Shown one piece after another: positions 8,621-16,202 of a stretch of 40,788 nucleotides of DNA (its first letter is position 1; each line of letters starts with the position of its first letter). The stretch covers positions 1 to 40,788 of the forward strand of contig CAIRNJ010000059.1 in assembly GCA_903879915.1 (NCBI GenBank). Direction: 5' to 3'. The notes below the pieces were generated by a model. It searched no databases and was not told the DNA's origin. It saw only the letters and a program-made list of their open reading frames with translations. The translations under genes and the position numbers were made by a program. Source of the stretch: an uncultured Elusimicrobia bacterium. GTDB lineage: Bacteria; Elusimicrobiota; Elusimicrobia; Elusimicrobiales; UBA9959.

Positions 8621-9566
8621 ACGCGGCAACGCAGCGCAAATCCCGCCGCGCAACAGCGCGGGGCTGAAGGCTTTCAGGCAGCTGGCCCCGGACAACCGGC
8701 TGGCCCTGGCCGTCCTGAACAGGCGGCTCGCCGCGCTGCCCGCCGGCGTTCCGCACACGCTGATCCTGGGCCTTACGCGCCGCTGTCAGCTGCGCTGCGC
8801 CCATTGCCGCTACCTGCAGCCGCCTTACAACGGCCCGGTGCCCCCGGACATGAGCCCGGCCCTGGCGCGACGGGCCCTGCGCCTGGCCGCGGCGGCCGGC
8901 ATCCCGCGGATTATTTTTTTCGGCGGCGAACCCACGCTGTACGCCCGCCTGCCCGAACTGGTCAGGGAGGCGGCCGGGCTGGGGCTGTTCGCCGAAATGG
9001 ATACCAACGGCCTGCTGCTGCTGGACCCTCGGCTGCTGCGCAGGCTGCGCGCGGCGGGCCTGGCCGCCGTAAGGATAAGCCTGCATGCCGCCGGCCGGGC
9101 CGCTCACGACGCGCTGGCCGGGCCCGGCACCTTCGATAAAGCCGGCAAAGCCCTGAAAGCCGCGCGGCGCGCCGGCCTGCTGGTCTATCTTTCCTCCTGC
9201 GTCTTCTCCGGGTCCGGGGGCGGGCGGCTGCCCGGGCTGCTGCGCTTCGCCAAAGCTTCGGGGGCGCACGGCGTACGGCTGTTGCCCTATTCAGGCGCGC
9301 CCGGCGCCGCTTTTCATCCGGCCGCGCTTTTTACGAAAGTGAAAGCCGCCAGCCCGGACAGGTACGCCAGGACCTGCCTCTCCGGCGGCACCGGGGCCTG
9401 CGCGGCCGCCGCGCGGGAGATCCTGTACATAGACCAGCGGGGCGCGATAAAGAGCTGCCCGTATTCCGGGAGGACGCTGGGCAGCATAAAGACCGCGTCC
9501 CTGGCGCCCGTCCTGCGCCGGCGGCGTACGGGACGGGCGCTTTTCCCCTGCCGGCAGGCCGCCTGA
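8607..9566 (+). CDS. Radical SAM protein with SPASM-like C-terminus, next to PqqD-like gene
   Basis: A 319-residue radical SAM enzyme with cluster cysteines C60, C64 and C67 (CQLRCAHC) and the SAM-binding FFGGEPT at about 104-110. The C-terminus has cysteines in ARTCLSGG, TGACAAA, KSCPYSG and FPCRQ, interspersed with ILYIDQRGAIKSCP, the usual pattern of a SPASM/twitch auxiliary-cluster region. In PqqE, AlbA and similar maturases such an enzyme acts on a ribosomal peptide delivered by a PqqD-type recognition domain. Here a PqqD-like gene begins 17 bases after the stop, and a 34-residue peptide gene follows it. A peptide substrate is therefore likely but inferred. The ATG sits inside the preceding radical SAM gene. 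Confidence 0.85.
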   Translation: MTRTERGNAAQIPPRNSAGLKAFRQLAPDNRLALAVLNRRLAALPAGVPHTLILGLTRRCQLRCAHCRYLQPPYNGPVPPDMSPALARRALRLAAAAGIPRIIFFGGEPTLYARLPELVREAAGLGLFAEMDTNGLLLLDPRLLRRLRAAGLAAVRISLHAAGRAAHDALAGPGTFDKAGKALKAARRAGLLVYLSSCVFSGSGGGRLPGLLRFAKASGAHGVRLLPYSGAPGAAFHPAALFTKVKAASPDRYARTCLSGGTGACAAAAREILYIDQRGAIKSCPYSGRTLGSIKTASLAPVLRRRRTGRALFPCRQAA

Positions 9567-9568
9567 TG

Positions 9569-9577
9569 TGCTAAAAT
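9569..9577 (+). promoter_or_regulatory. Extended -10 promoter element before the PqqD-like gene
   Basis: TGC-TAAAAT is an extended -10 with the hexamer at 9572-9577. Six bases separate it from the ATG at 9584, the same spacing as at 2812-2820. It would let the PqqD-like, peptide, acyltransferase and kinase genes be expressed separately from the upstream radical SAM genes, as a leaderless RNA. The 17-base gap contains no Shine-Dalgarno sequence. Confidence 0.5.
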
Positions 9578-9583
9578 AACCTT

Positions 9584-9868
9584 ATGAAGGAAGAGAAAAA
9601 AAGCGCGTTGATAGCCCAGGCCGTAACGTGGCGCAAGACCGGAGAGGAAGCGGTGATCCTTAACCTGGAGACCTCCGAATATTATTCGGCCAACGAAACC
9701 GGCACCTTCATCTGGGAACAGCTCAGCGCCGGGAAAAAGCCGGGAAAGATAGCCGCGGCGCTGGCCGAAGAATACGGCATACCGCCGGCCCTGGCGGCGG
9801 AGGACACCGCGGCCTTCCTTAAAGACCTCACGCAGCTCAAGATACTTGCCCCTGAGGCGAAAAAATGA
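9584..9868 (+). CDS. PqqD-family protein (RiPP recognition element-like)
   Basis: A 94-residue protein of the PqqD fold, a small winged-helix domain that grips leader peptides of ribosomally made, modified peptides and hands them to the modifying enzyme. The family pattern is clear: AVILNLETSEYYSANETG, IWEQLSAGK, a central helix EIAAALAEEYG-like (here GKIAAALAEEYG), and the closing helix DTAAFLKDLTQLKIL. Length is typical for a free-standing PqqD. It sits directly after a radical SAM/SPASM-like gene, and its stop overlaps the ATG of a 34-residue peptide gene (ATGA). This order is what one expects of recognition element plus substrate. Some PqqD-fold proteins occur in loci with no proven peptide product, so the role is inferred from context. 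Confidence 0.88.
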   Translation: MKEEKKSALIAQAVTWRKTGEEAVILNLETSEYYSANETGTFIWEQLSAGKKPGKIAAALAEEYGIPPALAAEDTAAFLKDLTQLKILAPEAKK

Positions 9869-9969
9869 AACCGATAAAAAAAACTGCCCCGAAAGCGAAG
9901 AAGTACCAGAAACCCAGGGTGAAGTCGCATGGTAAGATAAGTGAAGTCGCTTCCGCCTTCAAGCCGTAG
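9865..9969 (+). CDS. 34-residue peptide, candidate RiPP precursor (leader-like)
   Basis: A short frame starts in the stop of the PqqD-like gene (ATGA) and ends at TAG 9967-9969. The peptide is basic in its first half (MKPIKKTAPKAKK) and continues Y14-x2-P17-x-V19-x3-G23-x5-A29, ending ASAFKP. Lasso-peptide leaders carry YxxPxLxxxGxxxxxT, which PqqD-type B1 proteins bind; the match here is in register, with Val for Leu and Ala for Thr. By that alignment only about four to five residues remain as a core, so either the core is tiny, the C-terminal part is itself the substrate, or the peptide acts as a carrier. No lasso cyclase is present in the window. The last 29 bases overlap the GTG-started acyltransferase gene. 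The existence of the gene is inferred from overlap, motif and context. Confidence 0.6.
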   Translation: MKPIKKTAPKAKKYQKPRVKSHGKISEVASAFKP

Positions 9970-10918
9970 AACGGCTTTCCTTTTTCCCGGTTCCGGCGCG
10001 CAGCACGTCGGAATGGGCCGCGCGCTGCGCAGCGCTTTCCCCGTAATAGAAGATCATCTCCGCCGGCTGGACAAGACGCTCGGCTACCCGCTCTCCGGCG
10101 CGATGGACGGGCCGCCGGCCCTCCTTTTCCCCCCCATGCATTCGCGCACGCCTACCATATTCATGGAAGTTACCATGGCACTTTCGCTCTCCGTCGCCCG
10201 CGCGCTGCAGCGCGCCGGCGCGGCGCCCGGCGCGCTGGCGGGGCGCAGCATGGGGGAATACAGCGCCGCCGCGTTCGCTGGGGTCTTTTCCGAGAAGGAC
10301 TGTTTCAGAATGGTCAGGACCGTCACGAGCAGGGGCCAGGAGGACTGCCAGGCGACCCCGAGCTCGCTGGTCACCGTTTACGGGCTGAGCAGGACGCAGC
10401 TGCGCGCGGTGGCCGCCGGCATGAAAAAAGCCGGGCATCTCTGCGACGTGGTGGCGTTCTACGACAAGCCCCGCCTGGGCGTGGCCGGCCTGCGGAATGC
10501 CAGCCTCCCGGAACTCAAGGCCAGGCTCGCCCCTTTCAGGCACAAGCTCTCCGTCTCGAAGGAAAGCGGGGCCTTTCACAGCACCCTTTTCGACCGGCTG
10601 GCCGCCCGGGCGCGGCGCTATTTCGGACAGATAGAATTTGCCGCCCCCGCCGTTCCGCTGTACCTGAACCTCGACGGCCGGCGCGAGGCCGGCCCCGCGG
10701 AAATAAAAAAGAAGCTCGCCTCGGCCCTGAACCGCCCGGTGCTCTGGCAGGAGACCATCCATAACATGCTGGCCGACGGCGTGCGCACGTTCGTGGAACT
10801 GGCGCCGGGAGCCATGCTCACCGAGTTCGTCTGCGCCCTGCCGCCCGACGCCGAGGTGCTGCGCACCGACACGCCGGAGAATTTCAAGCGCGCGCTGCGC
10901 AGGCTGGCCGCCGGATGA
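9941..10918 (+). CDS. Malonyl/acyl-CoA:carrier acyltransferase (FabD/PKS AT-like)
   Basis: A 325-residue stand-alone acyltransferase of the FabD / polyketide AT family. The opening motif FLFPGSGAQHVGMG replaces the usual FPGQGSQ. The nucleophile elbow GRSMGEYSA puts the serine at 103; TSRGQED supplies the conserved arginine at about 131; H213 in SGAFHSTLF completes the Ser-His pair. The C-terminal half has the NRPVLWQETIHNML and FVELAPGAMLTEF segments of the family. The GTG at 9941 is the only plausible start upstream of the first motif. No ketosynthase or carrier protein lies in the window, so this is unlikely to be a fatty-acid gene. It may load an acyl group for attachment to the local peptide or glycan (inference). 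Its stop overlaps the HprK-like gene (ATGA). Confidence 0.85.
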   Translation: MKSLPPSSRRTAFLFPGSGAQHVGMGRALRSAFPVIEDHLRRLDKTLGYPLSGAMDGPPALLFPPMHSRTPTIFMEVTMALSLSVARALQRAGAAPGALAGRSMGEYSAAAFAGVFSEKDCFRMVRTVTSRGQEDCQATPSSLVTVYGLSRTQLRAVAAGMKKAGHLCDVVAFYDKPRLGVAGLRNASLPELKARLAPFRHKLSVSKESGAFHSTLFDRLAARARRYFGQIEFAAPAVPLYLNLDGRREAGPAEIKKKLASALNRPVLWQETIHNMLADGVRTFVELAPGAMLTEFVCALPPDAEVLRTDTPENFKRALRRLAAG

Positions 10919-11922
10919 CCGCTCTGCATACCCGCCTGTTCGATCTCGCCGGCTGCGTGCTGCGGTTCGGCTGCGCCGACGAGGAACTGGCGGACCGGCT
11001 GGCGGCCGACCTCGCGGCCTTCCCGGCGGCGCCGGGCGCGGTACCGGAGATAACGATAACCGCCGTCCTGGCGGCCCCCGGCCGCGCCCGCCCCCCCGCC
11101 CTGCTGGGCACCGCGAAATGGAGCATCCTTTCAGCCCCCCCGGGCCGGCGGCTGGTCTGGTACCCCGAAGGCGCGCTGTGCGAATACGATTACCGCGCCC
11201 GCCGCGGGCAGGTGACCAGCGCCGACGCCGGCCTGCTCTGGGAACTTTCCTACCTGCTGCTGCTTTCCCGCGCCGGCGAGGCGCTGGACCTGCGGGGCCT
11301 GCACAGGCTGCACGCCGGGGCGCTGGGCTTCGGCGGCCGCGCGCTGCTGCTGTGCGGCGCGCAGCGCGCCGGCAAGACCACGCTGGGCCTGGAGCTGCTC
11401 AAGGACAAGGACTTCTCGCTGCTCTCCGACGATACGCCGCTGATTGCCGCGGACGGCACGGTGCACGGCTTTCCCGCCCGCATAGGTTTGGGCGGGGACA
11501 GCCCGCACCTGAAGAGCTTCGCGCGGCTGCGCGCCTTTACGCGCAGGCATTATCCGCCCAAGCAGCTGCTGGACATCCGCGGCTCCGGGCTGGAGCTTTC
11601 CCCCCCGCTGCCTCCGTCGTATATTTTCAGGCTTTACAGAGGCGTCCGCCCGGCGCTGCGCCGCCCCGCCGCCGGGGAAGCCGCCTGGGAACTTGCCAGG
11701 TCGCTGGTGGCGGGCTGGGGCGTGCCGCAGATGGCGGAATATTTCCTGCGCCTGTCCCCCGCGGACCTTTGCAGCAAGGCGCGGATACTGGCGGCGCGCG
11801 TAAAGGCCGCGCGCGCGCTGGCAGCAAAAACTCAGTTCTGGACCTTCGAAACGGGCCCGGACCACGCCGCCAACGCGGCGGCCCTCAAAGCTTTTCTTCG
11901 CAGCGGCAGCGCCCCGGCCTAG
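10915..11922 (+). CDS. HprK-like kinase (PqqD/lasso-locus type)
   Basis: A 335-residue protein whose second half resembles the catalytic domain of HPr kinase/phosphorylase. Landmarks are LHAGAL (H133), Walker A GAQRAGKTT at 148-156 with K154, and SLLSDDTPLI with D172/D173, in the order typical of HprK-related proteins. The N-terminal ~100 residues resemble the nonconserved N-terminal part of such proteins and lack the PTS-sensing HprK domain. HprK-like kinases in some lasso clusters phosphorylate the peptide C-terminus (family knowledge); here the PqqD-like gene and peptide lie just upstream. The start overlaps the acyltransferase stop, and the 3' end overlaps the convergent GT2 gene by 38 bases. 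True HPr regulation is unlikely because no PTS gene is near. Confidence 0.78.
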   Translation: MTALHTRLFDLAGCVLRFGCADEELADRLAADLAAFPAAPGAVPEITITAVLAAPGRARPPALLGTAKWSILSAPPGRRLVWYPEGALCEYDYRARRGQVTSADAGLLWELSYLLLLSRAGEALDLRGLHRLHAGALGFGGRALLLCGAQRAGKTTLGLELLKDKDFSLLSDDTPLIAADGTVHGFPARIGLGGDSPHLKSFARLRAFTRRHYPPKQLLDIRGSGLELSPPLPPSYIFRLYRGVRPALRRPAAGEAAWELARSLVAGWGVPQMAEYFLRLSPADLCSKARILAARVKAARALAAKTQFWTFETGPDHAANAAALKAFLRSGSAPA

Positions 11923-12910
11923 GCCGTCCCCGCAATTTTTCCAGCAGCCCCTCCAGCGCGCCGTACAGCCAGCCGGCCGCGTAGGCCGCGTGCAGCACGG
12001 GAAAAAGCAGGAACACGGCCGGCTTTACCGCCGGGCGCGCGCCGCACCGCGCCGCCGCGGCCAGCGAAACCGCGGCGTAGGCTGCGGCCGCCGCGCCCAG
12101 CAGGCTGGGTCGGCGCACGGCGGCCCAGGCGGCCAGGCTCAGCGCCGCCGGCGGCAGCAGCGTAAAAGCGGTGAGGGCGGCCGGGCGGAGCAGCGTTATC
12201 TGCGCCCGCCCGCGCCCGGAGTTAAAGACCTGCCCGGCGAAAGCGCGCAGCGCCCGCCGGCGGCGGTGCACCAGGTTCAGGTCCCCGCTCAGGAGCATGC
12301 GCGCCCCCGCGCCGGCCATGCGGCCGAGCAGCAGGTTCTCCTCCGCGCTGGTAAGGTGCCCTTCGAAAGCCAGGCCGTGCCGCCGCAGGAATTCACGGTC
12401 AAGCGTAAGGTTGCACAGGATGAATTTTTCCGGCCCGGCGGCGCGGGTGCCTTCGACCGGCGCGAAGCGCTCGGTGAACGGCCCGCCGCCCCACGGCGAG
12501 GCCAGCAGCGCGTAAACGGCCGCCTCGAAACCTCTGGCGCCGGGGGCCAGCTGCTGTCCGCCGCCGAACACGGCGCACTCCGGGTGCGCCCGTATCAGCG
12601 CGGCCAGGCGTTCGAAATACCCGGGCGGCAGCAGCGTGTCGTCGTCGAGAAAGCACAGCCGGCGGCCGCGCGCCAGGGCGGCCAGCGCGTTGCGCGCCTC
12701 GCCGCGGCACCTGCCCGGCAGCGCCACCGCGGTCACCGCCGGGCCGTAAGCCTCCAGCAGCGCCAGCGAGGCGGGGTCGGGGCCGTTCACCCCCACCAGG
12801 AACTCGGGCGGGCGCTGGCCGGCCGCCAGGGCGCTGTCGAGGAAGGCGCGCAGCAGCTCGGGCCGCCCGCGCGTGATCACTATCACGCTTATGCCGGTCT
12901 CAGCTGGCAT
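11885..12910 (-). CDS. Glycosyltransferase family 2 with C-terminal membrane helices
   Basis: A 341-residue GT-A type transferase. The N-terminus GISVIVITRGRPELLRAFLDS is the nucleotide-binding start of GT2 proteins, and LCFLDDDTLLPPGYF carries the metal-binding DxD. A later EENLLLGRM segment fits the usual acidic base region. From about residue 240 three hydrophobic segments (around AALTAFTLLPPAALSLAAW, LLGAAAAAYAAVSLAAA and PAVFLLFPVLHAAYAAGWL) anchor it in the inner membrane with the active site in the cytoplasm. Its ATG lies inside the 3' end of the upstream 1100-residue gene, an 11-base overlap, so the two are coupled. The 3' end overlaps the HprK-like gene on the other strand. Donor and acceptor are unknown. 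Confidence 0.85.
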   Translation of the reverse strand: MPAETGISVIVITRGRPELLRAFLDSALAAGQRPPEFLVGVNGPDPASLALLEAYGPAVTAVALPGRCRGEARNALAALARGRRLCFLDDDTLLPPGYFERLAALIRAHPECAVFGGGQQLAPGARGFEAAVYALLASPWGGGPFTERFAPVEGTRAAGPEKFILCNLTLDREFLRRHGLAFEGHLTSAEENLLLGRMAGAGARMLLSGDLNLVHRRRRALRAFAGQVFNSGRGRAQITLLRPAALTAFTLLPPAALSLAAWAAVRRPSLLGAAAAAYAAVSLAAAARCGARPAVKPAVFLLFPVLHAAYAAGWLYGALEGLLEKLRGRPRPGRCRCEEKL

Positions 12911-15900
12911 CGGCCAGTTCCCCCAGCGCGGCGGTCTGCCCGGCTATAAAACAATAATTGTCGGCCCCCGCGCCGCCGGCGCAGTAGGCGGCCCACGGCG
13001 GCACGGCGCCGCCCGGCGCCAGCGCCGCGCGCAGGCGCTCGGGGTCGGAAAAAGGCAGCGCCGTGTTCTTTTCCAGCAGCAGGCGCAGGCCCAGGGCCCG
13101 GGTGTAGAAATAATGCGGCGGCATTTCAGCCCAGAGGGAGCGCCAGGCGGCGCAGAAGTGCCGCGCCGCCAGTACGGCCGCCGCGCGCAGTTCCGGGGCC
13201 TGCGGCGCGGCGCCCCTGTGAACGAGGTTGTAGCAGTAAACCCCGCCGTCCTCCGGCCGGTAGCCGCCCGGGAGGCCGCCGGCGCGCAGGTCGAGGCTGA
13301 AAGCCGGGTTGTTAAGGTAAGGCAGGCGGCACAGCAGGGCGAAAGCGCTGCGGGTAAGCACCAGCGGCGACGCGCCCAGCGCCGGAGACGCCGCGCGCAG
13401 GCGGCCCAGCGCGGAGCAGGCGCGCAGGAACAAAGCCCGGTCCCCGGCGGCCTCGTCGGGCAGTACCAGGTACACGCGGTAAAGCGAGTCCAGCACCACG
13501 CCCGGCCGGCCCCCGCACTCTTCGCCCAGGCCGCGGCAGGCGGCGTCGAACGCGGGCCGGTTGAACCAGCCGGCGGCGGCCTCCGGGCCCGGTTCAAGGA
13601 GTATCTGTGCGTCCGCGCCGGCGGCGGCCTGGTGCAGGGCCTGGAAAGCCCCGTAGGCGGCCTCGCCGCGGCTCACGGCCATAAAATCCTCCAGCGGCAG
13701 GCCCAGCAGGCGCGCGTAAGCCCGGCGCGACGCGCGCTCCGGCGCCGGCGGAGCCAGGTAGCGTTTTATATCCACCAGGCTCTTAAGGCAGTTCCTGCGC
13801 GCGAAAGCCTCCGGCAGCCCGCCGGCCAGGAAATGCCGGGTAAGCAGCGTATAAGCGTAGAACGCCTCCGTAAGGTCGGCCGTGCCGGCGGCCGCGGGCG
13901 CGGGCTTCAGTTCAACGGCGGCGCCGTAAAGCAGGCGGGAGGCGGCGGAGAATTCCGCTCCTTTTACGCCCCAGCTGCCGAGGAAAGCCGCGAATTCCGG
14001 GGCCTGGGCCAGCAGCACCTCGCCGGTGAACGGGAAAAGCCTTTTCAGCAGGCGCAGCCGGCGGCGCAGCGCGCGGTACACTTCGTATTCCCCGCGCGGC
14101 GCGGCGGGCCGCAGCACGCAGGCGAGGTCCATGTCGCTCAGCCCCGCCACCCAGCCTTTGGCGGCCATCCCGCGGTACAGGTACAGCGCGCGCACTCCCG
14201 GCATGCCCAGCAGGCGGCTTGCGGCGGGCACGGCGGCCAGGTAAAAAAGGCGGTACAGCGCGGAAAAGCCGGGCAGGCGCGCGGTGGCCGCGGCGAACAG
14301 AAAAAGCCGGCCCGGCCTGGCGGGAGCGGCGGCGGCGGGCTTCAGCCAGGGGCGGCCCTCGTAGGAAACCTCCGCCGCCTCCAGCCGCCGCCAGTCGCCG
14401 CAGACGATGCCGGGGAACGGCGTGCCGGAGATCCTTACTTTGAGCAGGGAAGCCCGGCCGCCGTCCAGCAGCAGCGCCGACGGGCCGCCCTCGCAGGCCG
14501 AATCCGAGACCGAAACAACGGCCCCGCCCCGGACCGTCAGCGCCGGCGCCGCGCGGTGCGCGAAAGTGCAGCCGGCCAGTTTCCCGGCGCAGCCTTCAGA
14601 AAATGAAAACCCGGGGCCGGCGCCGCCGGAAACGCAGCCGGCGAGCTCGGCCCGGCCGCCGGAGAGAACGCCGGCTGCGCCTTGCTGCCCCTCGAAAACG
14701 CAGCCCTCCAGGCGCAGGGCGTTGCGCCCTTCGGCCTCCAGGCCGGAGGCGTTGCGCCGGAAAGCGCAGCCCGAGAACGCCGCCCGGGTGCGGCCGCTGA
14801 AAGCGGCGGCAGGCCCCGACTGCCCTTCGAACAGACAGTTCTTAAGGCGCAGCGAAGCGCTGCCCCCGGCGAACAGGCCCGCCGCGTTGCGGGCGAACAC
14901 GCAGGCCTCCGCCGACAGGAACGCGGCGCCGGAAAGCTCCGCGCCGCAGCCGGAATTTTTTTTCAGGCCGCAGTTCTTCAGGAACACCCTGGCCGCGCCG
15001 GCCGCCGAAACTCCGGCGGCGCAGCCTTCTATGGCCGTGCCGGACAGCCCGGCGAACGCGCGCCCGGAGGCCTCCACGGCCGGCCCGGCGCCGCCGGTGA
15101 AAGCGCCGCCGCACACCGCGGCCGCGGCGGCGTCCAGCACCCTGAGGCCGGGGCCGCCGGAGCCGGCAACCGCGCAGTTCAGCGCCGCCAGCCGGGCGCG
15201 GCCCGAGAGCTCGATGCCCAGGCGGCAGGCCCGGAATTCGCAGTTCCTGGCCTCCAGGCCCGCGTCGTCGCGGGCGCTCAGGGCGGTTGCCGCGGCTCCC
15301 TCCAGGCGGCAGCCGTCCAGCGCCGCCGCGCCGCCGGCCAGCGCGTGAATGCCGCCGAAAGAAGGGCCTTTAAAGACGACCGGGGCCTGGGCCCGGCCCC
15401 GGGCGGAAAACCTGCCGTAAACCAGCAGCTTGGCGCTGGCGCTGTCCAGTTCGCGCAGCGCGCCGTCGGCGCCGGAGCGCAGCACGGGGAAGAACCACGG
15501 CTCCCGCCTTTCGAAAGTGATGATCGTGCCCGGCAGCACGCTGACGGCCGCGCCGCGCTCGATGGTAAGATAATCGGCCACTATTATGCTGCCCGACCAG
15601 GTCTCGTCGGCGGTTATGCGGCCGCTCTTCACCTCCGCGGCCCCGGCGGGCGCGACCCCGGCGGGCGCGGCCCCGGCGGCGGGCCGCACGGCGGCGGCCA
15701 GCTTGCGTACGGCGGCGGGGTAAAGCCCGGCCTCCCAGCGCAGGTAAAGCGCGTTGAGCAGCGCCGCGAAAGAGCGCGGCAGGCAGACGGCGGCGGCGGC
15801 GAACAGGAAATAGGCGCAATGGACCGCCCAGGACAGCAGCTTGCCGGCGGCGAAGGACCAGGCCGCGGCCAGCGGCCAGGCCCGGCCCGGCGCGGCCGAC

Positions 15901-16202
15901 CAGGCGCGGCCGGCGCGCGAGACCCGGGTTATCCTGGCCACCGGCTGAAAAGCGGAAGGAGGCAGGTCGGGCAGGAAATTCGCGTCCCCCTTCGTCAGCA
16001 GCAGCCGGCGGCTCCCCGCCCGGGCATTGAGCAGCACGCGGTGGATCACGTAGCCGGCGGGCCGCCCGCCCGCCCATTTCACCAGCAGCGCCACCTCGCC
16101 CGCGCGCAACTCCCCGGCCTGGCAGGGCAGGGCCAGCGCCGAATCGCCCGGCTCGAGCAGGAAGCGCATGGAATGGCCGAGCACCGGGTAGGTCTTGGTC
16201 AA
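12900..16202 (-). CDS. S26 signal-peptidase-like / beta-helix / nucleotidyltransferase fusion protein
   Basis: A 1100-residue protein with an unusual domain order. Residues 1-95 resemble S24/S26 peptidases of the SipW/Sec11 kind: VLGHSM (S11), VIHRVL (H54 where bacterial leader peptidases have Lys) and TKGDANFLPD (D73). A hydrophobic stretch lies at about 124-143. Residues ~195-620 are a right-handed beta-helix of degenerate units such as LKNCLFEGQSG, SGCAFRRNASG and LEGCVFEGQQG. From about 670 a minimal nucleotidyltransferase motif appears (GLSDMD, 687-692), followed by a helical region to the C-terminus that I cannot assign. I chose TTG at 16202: it overlaps the upstream stop as TTGA, has AGAAGG just upstream, and starts right before the peptidase motif. 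Uncharacterised nucleotidyltransferases and S26 peptidases are known neighbours of PqqD/HprK loci. Activities are inferred. Confidence 0.75.
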   Translation of the reverse strand: MTKTYPVLGHSMRFLLEPGDSALALPCQAGELRAGEVALLVKWAGGRPAGYVIHRVLLNARAGSRRLLLTKGDANFLPDLPPSAFQPVARITRVSRAGRAWSAAPGRAWPLAAAWSFAAGKLLSWAVHCAYFLFAAAAVCLPRSFAALLNALYLRWEAGLYPAAVRKLAAAVRPAAGAAPAGVAPAGAAEVKSGRITADETWSGSIIVADYLTIERGAAVSVLPGTIITFERREPWFFPVLRSGADGALRELDSASAKLLVYGRFSARGRAQAPVVFKGPSFGGIHALAGGAAALDGCRLEGAAATALSARDDAGLEARNCEFRACRLGIELSGRARLAALNCAVAGSGGPGLRVLDAAAAAVCGGAFTGGAGPAVEASGRAFAGLSGTAIEGCAAGVSAAGAARVFLKNCGLKKNSGCGAELSGAAFLSAEACVFARNAAGLFAGGSASLRLKNCLFEGQSGPAAAFSGRTRAAFSGCAFRRNASGLEAEGRNALRLEGCVFEGQQGAAGVLSGGRAELAGCVSGGAGPGFSFSEGCAGKLAGCTFAHRAAPALTVRGGAVVSVSDSACEGGPSALLLDGGRASLLKVRISGTPFPGIVCGDWRRLEAAEVSYEGRPWLKPAAAAPARPGRLFLFAAATARLPGFSALYRLFYLAAVPAASRLLGMPGVRALYLYRGMAAKGWVAGLSDMDLACVLRPAAPRGEYEVYRALRRRLRLLKRLFPFTGEVLLAQAPEFAAFLGSWGVKGAEFSAASRLLYGAAVELKPAPAAAGTADLTEAFYAYTLLTRHFLAGGLPEAFARRNCLKSLVDIKRYLAPPAPERASRRAYARLLGLPLEDFMAVSRGEAAYGAFQALHQAAAGADAQILLEPGPEAAAGWFNRPAFDAACRGLGEECGGRPGVVLDSLYRVYLVLPDEAAGDRALFLRACSALGRLRAASPALGASPLVLTRSAFALLCRLPYLNNPAFSLDLRAGGLPGGYRPEDGGVYCYNLVHRGAAPQAPELRAAAVLAARHFCAAWRSLWAEMPPHYFYTRALGLRLLLEKNTALPFSDPERLRAALAPGGAVPPWAAYCAGGAGADNYCFIAGQTAALGELADAS

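Noticed and set aside
7163-11922. Classical lasso peptide or PQQ biosynthesis cluster
   Set aside because: No asparagine-synthetase-like cyclase, no transglutaminase-like protease, and no PqqA/B/C; only the PqqD, kinase and radical SAM parts resemble those systems.
14400-15300. Regularly spaced repeats that might suggest a DNA tandem repeat or CRISPR-like array
   Set aside because: The repetition is at protein level (degenerate beta-helix units); the bases are not repeated exactly and there are no spacers.
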